Origin: Bacteroidota bacterium
GTDB lineage: Bacteria; Bacteroidota; Ignavibacteria; UBA10030; UBA6906
Length of the DNA: 64,000 nucleotides
Reading direction: 5' to 3'
Assembly: GCA_019637975.1 (NCBI GenBank)
Contig: JAHBUR010000006.1
Span: forward strand, 1 to 64,000
Part shown: positions 53,945-61,373 of the stretch, one piece after another
Position numbering within the stretch: position 1 is the first letter of the stretch
Layout: each line of letters begins with the position of its first letter
Notes under the pieces: generated by a model
The model's input: only the letters and a program-made list of their open reading frames with translations
Told to the model about the DNA's origin: nothing
The model's database searches: none
Program-made: the position numbers and the translations under genes

Positions 53945-55630
53945 ATGACACGCCGGCATATTCTCATTACCTCGGTGTTCATTTTCGTCGCAACGATGAT
54001 GACGTTTGTGAATGCTGTACAATCGGATTTCGTGAATTGGGATGACGATGCATACATCGTCAAGAATCCGCATATCAAGCAGTTGGATGGCACAACAGTG
54101 TCTTGGGCATTCTCGAACTCGTATTTCTATTCATGGATTCCCCTGACACTCCTCTCCCATGCAACAGATGTTGCCCTGTGGGGGCTGAATCCGAAAGGGC
54201 ATCATTTTACCAACGTGCTGTTGCATTCATTCAATGCCACCTGGGTTTTTCTTGCGGGGATTCTGTTGTTTCGCCTGGCGGAGAGTGCCAGCAAGCATTC
54301 CGCATATGTGATGAGGGGCGGGTTCACGGCGGCAATGCTGCTGGGGAGCGGGGTGTGTGCGTTGTTGTTTGCGATGCATCCATTGCGCGTCGAATCTGTT
54401 GCGTGGGTCTCGGGAAGAAAAGACCTTCTCTGCACCTTCTTTCTTGTTCCGGCGTTCGCGTCGTATTTTTTCTGGCGGTTTCGCCGGCGCGAAAGATGGC
54501 TCGTCGCGACATACATTTTCTTTGCGTTAGCACTATTGACAAAGCCCGTAGCGATTATGTTCCCGTTTGTCCTCGTCATCGTTGATGCATGGTGGCTCAA
54601 GAGGGGAGAAACGAAAGCTGCCCTGTTCGGGTATTTTGTCGAGGGAAAAATCCTGATGATGGTGATGAGTGCAGCCGTGGTACTCATCAATATGTCTGGC
54701 CCCCGGGGTGTTTCAGGAAATGTGTTCGGGGAGATAGGAATTGTTGAGCGTCTGCTGTTCTTTCCCTATGCCGTGCTTTTCTATGTCTGGAAAATGCTGG
54801 CGCCGTTTGACTTGTCACCTGTGTACCCTGAACTCAACCGGACACTTCTCCTTCTTTCGCCTCTTGTTCTCGTCGCGGCGGCGTTTGCGCTGTTCGCGCT
54901 AAAAGCAAAGCGGCGCACAGGACTTGCGACGGCATTTCTCGCGTATATCGTATTCATAGCTCCCACGTTTGTCGGAGTTCCGACCGGACTTCAACCTCTC
55001 GCTGATCGATATACGTATCTTTCAACGATTCCGCTTTTTCTGTTTGTTGGCGGCTGCGGAGAATGGTGGTGGAGGAAATCATCGTCGTCGCCTGCGAAGC
55101 TGTATCAACGGGAAGCGTTGTTCGTTCTCCTGTTCATTCTCTGCGGAATCAATGCCTATCGTACAGTTCGCCACGTTTCCATCTGGAACAATTCCGTTTC
55201 GCTGTGGAGTCAGGCGGCACGGTATGCGCCGGCGTCACGGGAGGAATTTGAGAAGCGCAAACCTTATCTCAAGCCCGACTATCTTGATGCCTTGACCATG
55301 CTCGGAACGGCATATCACGACTCACAAAAACCGGAGAAGGCGGCCGACGCGTTCAGGATGATTGTCCTGCTTGATTCCTGCAATGCCGAAGGGTATCACC
55401 GTCTGGGCTACATTCAGGCCGGGCAGGGTTTTGTTGACAGTTCAAAGGCTTCCTTCAAGAAGGCGATTGCATGCAATGCCCGTCATGCAAAGGCCCATTT
55501 CGATCTTGGCATGTTGCTCACACAGCAGGATAGTTTGAGCGCTGCGCTTCCTTCGTTGCGTGCTTCCGCCCGGCTCGGCTTCCATGATGCGCAGGAATTC
55601 CTCCGCGTCCGCGGACTCGAGTGGCAGTAA
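53945..55630 (+). CDS. TMTC/DUF1736-like membrane glycosyltransferase with TPR tail
   Basis: A 561-residue polytopic membrane protein with about ten helices and a C-terminal TPR block (DALTMLGTAYHDSQKPEKAA, YHRLGYIQAGQGFVDSSK). The first periplasmic loop carries VNWDDDAYIVKNPH, the acidic DD site typical of GT-C protein O-mannosyltransferases, and HPLRVESVAWVSGRKDLL is the hallmark of the TMTC/DUF1736 family. It probably moves a sugar from a lipid carrier to exported protein or glycan. The acceptor is unknown. ATG at 53945 starts just ahead of the first helix. Confidence 0.83.
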   Translation: MTRRHILITSVFIFVATMMTFVNAVQSDFVNWDDDAYIVKNPHIKQLDGTTVSWAFSNSYFYSWIPLTLLSHATDVALWGLNPKGHHFTNVLLHSFNATWVFLAGILLFRLAESASKHSAYVMRGGFTAAMLLGSGVCALLFAMHPLRVESVAWVSGRKDLLCTFFLVPAFASYFFWRFRRRERWLVATYIFFALALLTKPVAIMFPFVLVIVDAWWLKRGETKAALFGYFVEGKILMMVMSAAVVLINMSGPRGVSGNVFGEIGIVERLLFFPYAVLFYVWKMLAPFDLSPVYPELNRTLLLLSPLVLVAAAFALFALKAKRRTGLATAFLAYIVFIAPTFVGVPTGLQPLADRYTYLSTIPLFLFVGGCGEWWWRKSSSSPAKLYQREALFVLLFILCGINAYRTVRHVSIWNNSVSLWSQAARYAPASREEFEKRKPYLKPDYLDALTMLGTAYHDSQKPEKAADAFRMIVLLDSCNAEGYHRLGYIQAGQGFVDSSKASFKKAIACNARHAKAHFDLGMLLTQQDSLSAALPSLRASARLGFHDAQEFLRVRGLEWQ

Positions 55631-55784
55631 TCCCCGTGTTCATTATGTAGCAATTTTCATCTGCGAATTGTTGGCATCAATCCGCCAAGCAGAGTATATT
55701 ATCAAACAAATAATTCCGGTGTCGTCATTGAACAGGCGGCATCGGGAAGTATGTTTCGTTCTTTTCCATATGTGAGGAGTAGCC

Positions 55785-57230
55785 ATGAGGCGCATCATTC
55801 CGATCCTGCTGATACTTGCATTGTGCTTGCCTGAAGTCAGGGCACAGTTTAGCTGGGTGTCGGCGTATCCGAGTCTGCCAACGTTCAGTTTGCCGGTTGA
55901 CCTGGTGAATTCCGGCGACGGTACAAACAGGATGTTTGTTGTTCAGCAACGGGGGATTATCTACGTTATCGAAAACTCTCCCACTGTTTCGGCCCGCAAA
56001 GTGTTCCTCAACCTATCCGACAGGGTATCGCAATCGGGCAGCGAAACAGGATTGCTCGGGCTCGCGTTTCATCCGAACTACCGCAACAACGGGTACTTCT
56101 ATGTGAACTATACAGGCGGCTCACCCCTTACCTCGTACGTGGCGCGCTACCAGGTCAGTGCAGCCAATCCCGATTCGGCAGTACGCGAAAGCGAGCTGAT
56201 CCTGATGTCGGTCGCGCAACCGTTTTCCAATCACAACGGAGGACCGGTGGTGTTCGGTCCGGACGGTTATCTGTATATCGGATTAGGTGATGGCGGCAGC
56301 GGGAACGATCCGGGCAATCGTGCCCAAAACAGATCGCTGTTGCTGGGGAAGGTTCTGCGCATCAACGTCGACAGCACAGCCGGGGGAAACAACTATGCAA
56401 TTCCTCCCACGAATCCCTACTTCGAAAACACACAAGGGTGGCGGCAGGAGATATATGCCTACGGCATTCGCAACCCTTGGAAATTCTCATTTGATCGATT
56501 GAACGGCACACTGTGGTTGGGAGATGTCGGGCAAGATGCTCGCGAGGAAGTTGATATTATCATCAGCGGTGGTAACTACGGCTGGAGGTTGATGGAAGGA
56601 TCGCTCTGCACACCCGGTGTGAATCCCAATTGCCTCGATACGGCAGGACTCATTCGTCCTGTGTGGGAATATCCCAACGCGGGTTCGGATATTGCCGTGA
56701 CGGGAGGGTACGTGTATCGCGGTTCCCTGATCCCTTCAATGGTGGGTAAATATCTCTGCGCGGATTACGGGTCGGGCAAGACGTGGGCGCTCACATACAC
56801 GGGTATTGGAACCGCAACCGCGGTGCTTCTTACCGACGAAGCGTACGCAATTTCGACGTTTGGCGAAGACGAACAGGGGGAAGTGTACTTATGTTCCTAT
56901 AGTACTACGGGTCGAATCTACCGGTTGAACGGGCCCCCTTCATCGGTTAGTGAAATCGGAACCCCCGTTCAGTTCGGACTTGAACAAAACTACCCGAATC
57001 CCTTCAATCCGACTACTGAAATTCGCTTCCGGATAGCCGGAGACGGCTACGCCTCGATGAAAGTATTTGATATGTTGGGAAGAGAAGTTGCAACATTGGT
57101 GGATGAGCATCTCCCTGCCGGAACTCACGTCCGCACATTCGATGCCACCGGTATTGCCAGCGGCGTGTACTACTACAGGCTGGCTGCGGGAACATCGGTC
57201 GAGACCAGGAAAATGATTCTTGCCAGATAG
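55785..57230 (+). CDS. PQQ-dependent sugar dehydrogenase-like protein with T9SS sorting domain
   Basis: A 481-residue secreted protein with a signal peptide to about residue 21. A six-bladed propeller of the soluble glucose/sorbosone dehydrogenase type follows: ETGLLGLAFHPNY, NHNGGPVVFGPDGYLYIGLGDGG (landmarks NHNGG and YIGLGDGG), YAYGIRNPWKFSFD, GDVGQDAREEVDI, GGNYGWR. The type A sorting domain begins EQNYPNPFNPTTE at about 395 and ends KMILAR. It should oxidise sugars or alcohols at the cell surface with PQQ; PQQ synthesis genes are not in the window. Confidence 0.88.
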   Translation: MRRIIPILLILALCLPEVRAQFSWVSAYPSLPTFSLPVDLVNSGDGTNRMFVVQQRGIIYVIENSPTVSARKVFLNLSDRVSQSGSETGLLGLAFHPNYRNNGYFYVNYTGGSPLTSYVARYQVSAANPDSAVRESELILMSVAQPFSNHNGGPVVFGPDGYLYIGLGDGGSGNDPGNRAQNRSLLLGKVLRINVDSTAGGNNYAIPPTNPYFENTQGWRQEIYAYGIRNPWKFSFDRLNGTLWLGDVGQDAREEVDIIISGGNYGWRLMEGSLCTPGVNPNCLDTAGLIRPVWEYPNAGSDIAVTGGYVYRGSLIPSMVGKYLCADYGSGKTWALTYTGIGTATAVLLTDEAYAISTFGEDEQGEVYLCSYSTTGRIYRLNGPPSSVSEIGTPVQFGLEQNYPNPFNPTTEIRFRIAGDGYASMKVFDMLGREVATLVDEHLPAGTHVRTFDATGIASGVYYYRLAAGTSVETRKMILAR

Positions 57231-57254
57231 AAAAAACGTACAAGCTTTCAGATC

Positions 57255-57282
57255 AACCCCTGCTCGAATCCGGGCAGGGGTT
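57255..57282 (+). terminator. Intrinsic terminator
   Basis: AACCCCTGC/GCAGGGGTT, 9 bp, 10-base loop, followed by TTCCTTGT. It ends the sugar dehydrogenase gene. Confidence 0.8.
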
Positions 57283-57448
57283 TTCCTTGTGTCTGATTGT
57301 TTGCAGAAACAGATTCTGATAACTGCTGCAGACACTCCGCATGCTTTGCGCGGGCTCACATCGCCTGCATTGCTTCTCTACGTATTGTTGCTTACCTTTA
57401 TCAGCAAAATTTTCGTTACTGCCTGAACACGAAACAACAACGGGGAAT

Positions 57449-58426
57449 ATGCGAGCAATTATTCCGGTAGCGGGGGTGGGAAGCAGGTTGCGTCCGCACA
57501 CGTATGCAATACCAAAAGTTCTTCTGAATGTAGCCGGCAAGCCGATTCTTGACCATATCATGGACAAGATTCAGGATGAGGGAATTCATACGGCCACGAT
57601 CATCGTCGGCCACATGGGGGATATGATCAAGGAACATCTCACCAAAACCTACCCGAAATTCACATTAGATTTTGTTGACCAAGAAGAACGGCACGGACTC
57701 GGGCACGCCATCTACCTGGCAAAGCACACTATCAACGCAGAGCCGATACTCATCATTTTAGGCGATACGGTTTTTGATGTTGATCTTGGTCCCGTTGTCA
57801 GGTCATCAACGTCGGCGCTGGGGGTAAAGACTGTTGACAATCCCCGCAGGTTCGGCGTTGCGGAGACTGTGAACGGATATATCTCAAAGTTGATTGAGAA
57901 ACCCGAACACCCGACTACGAATCTCGCCATTGTCGGGTTGTACTACATCACAAGTCCCCAACTGTTGATTTCGTGTCTTGACGAGATGGTGGAGAAGGAT
58001 ATACGGACAAAAGGAGAATACCAACTCACCGACGCGCTGCAAATGATGCTCGATCGCGGCGAGAAAATGGAAACATTCATGGTTGAAGGGTGGTACGATT
58101 GCGGGAAACCGGAAACACTCCTTTCCACCAATCGGGCGTTGCTGGAGAAGAAATCCACATCCCGGAAGATCGACGGTGTCGTGATTAACGAGCCGGTGTA
58201 CATAGCGCCGACTGCGAACCTGCGCAATTGTATCGTCGGGCCGTTCACGACAATCGGGGCCAATGCCGTTATCAGCGACTCGGTGATCCGCAACTCGATC
58301 ATCAGTGAAGATGCCCAGGTACACAAGGCGCTGCTGGATAATTCTATTGTCGGCAACAGTGCCGTTGTGCGCGGAAACTACAAGCGCGTGAATGTCGGCG
58401 GCTCGTCGGAGATAGATTTTTATTAG
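57449..58426 (+). CDS. Sugar-phosphate nucleotidyltransferase
   Basis: A 325-residue enzyme that joins a sugar 1-phosphate to a nucleotide. The N-terminal signature IIPVAGVGSRLRPHTYAIPK (4-23) with the GxGxRLRP and PK residues is intact, the metal aspartate is in ILGDTVFDVD, and EKPEHP binds the sugar. The C-terminal 80 residues are a left-handed beta-helix (IAPTANLRNCIVGPFTTIGANAVI), as in glucose-1-phosphate thymidylyltransferases and GlmU-like enzymes. Specificity cannot be fixed by eye; it may supply activated sugar for surface polysaccharide. Confidence 0.87.
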   Translation: MRAIIPVAGVGSRLRPHTYAIPKVLLNVAGKPILDHIMDKIQDEGIHTATIIVGHMGDMIKEHLTKTYPKFTLDFVDQEERHGLGHAIYLAKHTINAEPILIILGDTVFDVDLGPVVRSSTSALGVKTVDNPRRFGVAETVNGYISKLIEKPEHPTTNLAIVGLYYITSPQLLISCLDEMVEKDIRTKGEYQLTDALQMMLDRGEKMETFMVEGWYDCGKPETLLSTNRALLEKKSTSRKIDGVVINEPVYIAPTANLRNCIVGPFTTIGANAVISDSVIRNSIISEDAQVHKALLDNSIVGNSAVVRGNYKRVNVGGSSEIDFY

Positions 58427-58561
58427 TCAGATCAGAAACGACAGCATGTCGTCGACTGCCTGCATTTCAGCGGTACTTCCCCGGTAAGCGGCTGTTCGAG
58501 GTCTTGTCGAACTCCAATTCGGATTTGTTATTCACTATTCTTCTATTTAGAAAGGCATACT
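58427..58561 (+). promoter_or_regulatory. Structured leader of the metK-ahcY operon, candidate SAM-cycle RNA element
   Basis: Several short hairpins are visible: CGACA-GCA-TGTCG (58439-58451), CAGC...GCTG with inner TAC/GTA (about 58468-58494) and GTTCGA/TCGAAC (58494-58512). A SAM-Chlorobi RNA motif is known upstream of metK-ahcY operons in related bacteria. I cannot confirm that this leader matches it. Confidence 0.35.
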
Positions 58562-59722
58562 ATGTCGTACCTCTTCACCTCGGAATCTGTTTCGGAAGGT
58601 CATCCCGATAAGGTTGCCGACCAGATTTCCGATGCTATTCTTGACGAGATGTTGAAACAAGATCCAAACTCCCGCGTAGCGTGTGAGACACTCGTTACCA
58701 CGGGGCAGGTTGTCGTTGCAGGCGAAGTCACCACGAATGCCTGGGTGAATATCCCCGATGTTGTCCGGCAAGTGATACGAGAGATCGGGTATACGAAAGC
58801 TGAGTATATGTTCGAGGCACATTCGTGCGGCGTTCTGACTGCCCTTCATTCCCAATCTGCCGATATTGCTCGTGGCGTAAACTCCGGCAAGAAGAAGAAA
58901 CAAGGCGCCGGTGATCAGGGAATGATGTTCGGCTACGCCACGAACGAAACGCCTGAGTATATGCCGATGGCTATTTTGTTTTCGCATCAGCTCGTGAAGA
59001 AGCTCGCCGATATCCGCAAGAACAATCCGAAGTTGATGCCCTACCTGCGTCCCGATTCGAAATCCCAGGTTACTGTCGAATACAACGGCAGGCGTCCTGT
59101 GCGTGTTCATACCGTTGTCATTTCCACCCAACATGACGGCAATGTTTCGCAGGAGAGAATCAAGCGTGATGTTGTCCGGTATGTGGTGAACGAGGTTATC
59201 CCGGCACATTTGCGTGACAAGAATTTGATTGTACACGTCAATCCGACTGGCAAGTTCGAAATCGGTGGCCCGCATGGCGACAGCGGACTGACGGGTCGAA
59301 AGATCATTGTCGATACTTACGGCGGACGGGCGCCTCACGGCGGCGGCGCGTTTTCGGGGAAAGATCCTTCGAAGGTTGACCGTTCCGCAGCCTACGCGGC
59401 ACGACACGTTGCGAAGAACATTGTTGCCGCCGGGCTTGCGGATGAGTGTCTGATTCAGGTCGCGTATGCCATCGGTGTTGCCGAACCTGTGTCGGTACAT
59501 GTCAATACGCAGGGAACCGGACGCATCCCCGACCTCGAACTTGAGCGCATCGTCAAGCAAGAAGTGGATTTGACTCCGGCAGGATTGATTACGCGTCTCA
59601 AACTGAAACGTCCAATCTACAAAAAGACAGCAGCGTACGGACATTTCGGACGCAACGACAAGGATTTTACGTGGGAGAATTTGGACCTCGTGAATACGCT
59701 GAGAAAAGCGGCACGCGCGTAG
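58562..59722 (+). CDS. metK: S-adenosylmethionine synthase
   Basis: A 386-residue enzyme making SAM from methionine and [19 protein letters not shown] (13-28), the [15 protein letters not shown] signature (about 115-129) and [16 protein letters not shown] (about 261-276) are intact. It is the first gene of a pair with ahcY 48 bp downstream. It is on the + strand behind a 135-bp leader with several hairpins. Confidence 0.97.
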   Translation: MSYLFTSESVSEGHPDKVADQISDAILDEMLKQDPNSRVACETLVTTGQVVVAGEVTTNAWVNIPDVVRQVIREIGYTKAEYMFEAHSCGVLTALHSQSADIARGVNSGKKKKQGAGDQGMMFGYATNETPEYMPMAILFSHQLVKKLADIRKNNPKLMPYLRPDSKSQVTVEYNGRRPVRVHTVVISTQHDGNVSQERIKRDVVRYVVNEVIPAHLRDKNLIVHVNPTGKFEIGGPHGDSGLTGRKIIVDTYGGRAPHGGGAFSGKDPSKVDRSAAYAARHVAKNIVAAGLADECLIQVAYAIGVAEPVSVHVNTQGTGRIPDLELERIVKQEVDLTPAGLITRLKLKRPIYKKTAAYGHFGRNDKDFTWENLDLVNTLRKAARA

Positions 59723-59770
59723 CATCGACTTTCAATCATCATCAAACAATTATTTCAACAGAAGGAACAC

Positions 59771-61051
59771 ATGAATCACAAACCGGGGAAATTCAAAGTC
59801 AAGGATATCAAGCTCGCTGCCGAAGGAGACAGGCTGATTGATTGGGCGGAATCACGCATGCCTGTGATGATGGCGTTGCGTGAGCAGTACAGCAGAACAA
59901 AACCATTGAAGGGCTATCGCATTGCGGGCTGCTTGCACGTAACGAAGGAAACCGCCGTTCTGGTGAAGACGCTTGTTGCGGCCGGTGCCGAGGTCAGTTG
60001 GAGTGGATGCAATCCGCTTTCAACGAACGACGCAGTTGCAGCCTCGCTCGCAAAGCAGGGAATCTCGATCTTCGCATGGCACGGCATGAATGTGAAGGAA
60101 TTCTACTGGTGCATTGAAGAGACGCTGAAGTTCCATCCGAATCTCACGCTCGACGACGGCGCCGATCTCATCTTCACTATTCACAAGAACCATCCCGAGT
60201 TTGCCGAGAAATATGTGATTGGCGGAACGGAAGAAACCACCACCGGTGTGCATCGCCTGCGCGCAATGGCGGCCGACGGCGCGCTGAAGTATCCCGTCAT
60301 CGCCGTGAACGATGCCGAAACGAAATGGGATTTTGATAACGTGTACGGAACGGGACAGTCAACGCTCGACGGCGTGTTGCGGGCGACCAGCGTTCTGCTC
60401 GCGGGCAAGAACCTCGTCGTTGCGGGCTACGGACATTGCGGCAAGGGAGTGGCAATCCGTGCCCAAGGCCTTGGGGCCAATGTGATTGCAACAGAAGTGA
60501 AGCCGACCGCCGCATTGAAAGCAACGCTCGACGGCATGCGTGTGATGAAGATGGACGATGCGGCAAAAATCGGCGACATCTTCATTACTGCCACCGGCGT
60601 GAAGGATATCATCGTGAAACGTCACTTCGAGAAAATGAAGGATGGCGCAATTGTTTGCAACACCGGACACTACGATTGCGAAATCAATCTCACGGATCTT
60701 GCCAAGCTTACCAAAAGCAAGCGTCTCATTCGTGACAACAACATCGAATACACGCTGAAGAACGGAAAGAGGGTGTACATTCTGGCGGAAGGCCGTCTCG
60801 TGAATCTCGCGGCGGCTGAAGGACATCCGTCAGAAGTGATGGATATGTCGTTTGCAAACCAGTTCTTGTCCCAAGTCAGGCTGGCAACGGCACACAAGAA
60901 GGGGCGCAGATTGGAGAACGGCGTTCACGACATCCCGACTGAACAGGATCAAATGATCGCCGGCGTAAAGCTGAAGACGATGGGCTATTCGATTGATAAG
61001 CTCACGCCCGAGCAAGTCAAGTATAACGCGGATTACAGCGCGGGGACATAG
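59771..61051 (+). CDS. ahcY: S-adenosylhomocysteine hydrolase
   Basis: A 426-residue NAD-dependent enzyme cleaving S-adenosylhomocysteine to adenosine and homocysteine, which completes the methyl cycle together with MetK. The NAD site is VAGYGHCGKGVA (about 218-229), and substrate/NAD-binding stretches include VNDAETKWDFDN and YGTGQSTLDGVLRAT. The short length indicates the form without the extra insert found in many bacterial enzymes. ATG at 59771 follows GAAGGA. A strong terminator follows. Confidence 0.97.
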   Translation: MNHKPGKFKVKDIKLAAEGDRLIDWAESRMPVMMALREQYSRTKPLKGYRIAGCLHVTKETAVLVKTLVAAGAEVSWSGCNPLSTNDAVAASLAKQGISIFAWHGMNVKEFYWCIEETLKFHPNLTLDDGADLIFTIHKNHPEFAEKYVIGGTEETTTGVHRLRAMAADGALKYPVIAVNDAETKWDFDNVYGTGQSTLDGVLRATSVLLAGKNLVVAGYGHCGKGVAIRAQGLGANVIATEVKPTAALKATLDGMRVMKMDDAAKIGDIFITATGVKDIIVKRHFEKMKDGAIVCNTGHYDCEINLTDLAKLTKSKRLIRDNNIEYTLKNGKRVYILAEGRLVNLAAAEGHPSEVMDMSFANQFLSQVRLATAHKKGRRLENGVHDIPTEQDQMIAGVKLKTMGYSIDKLTPEQVKYNADYSAGT

Positions 61052-61080
61052 GTTCCGGATACCGGCATGATCAAAAAACA

Positions 61081-61107
61081 AAAGGCGACCTCATAAAGGT
61101 CGCCTTT
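61081..61107 (+). terminator. Strong intrinsic terminator after ahcY
   Basis: AAAGGCGACCT/AGGTCGCCTTT, perfect 11 bp, 5-base loop, followed by TTTGTG. Confidence 0.92.
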
Positions 61108-61173
61108 TTTGTGTGTGCCCGGCAGTGTCTTACAGGAACAGGAACGCAAAAACAGCTCAATTTAGAAACCATC

Positions 61174-61263
61174 GTCAGGCTGAGCGAAGTCTCCCGTAGG
61201 CATCCATTTGGGAGAAGCCCGCCATTGTTGTCGGAACACGGTTCGACTACGCTCGCTTTGACC
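61174..61263. repeat. Imperfect inverted repeat, dispersed-element-like
   Basis: A GTCAGGCTGAGCGAAGTC-type arm (61174-61191) is inverted in CGACTACGCTCGCTTTGAC (about 61244-61262), and CTCCC/GGGAG forms a small hairpin inside. It lies in the 322-bp gap between ahcY and the next kinase gene and resembles a non-coding dispersed palindrome. Nothing else is recognisable in that gap. Confidence 0.5.
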
Positions 61264-61373
61264 GGTTACTGAAACTAATGCGTACCCGACGACGCTTCCC
61301 GGTTGTTCTTTTCCGCGGTTTTCCTACATTATCTACCAATTCCGACCATCCAATATCCAAGTTCCGGTAACAA

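Noticed and set aside
58547-59725. 392-codon minus-strand frame opposite metK
   Set aside because: It mirrors metK almost exactly and is a codon-bias shadow of a fully conserved enzyme.
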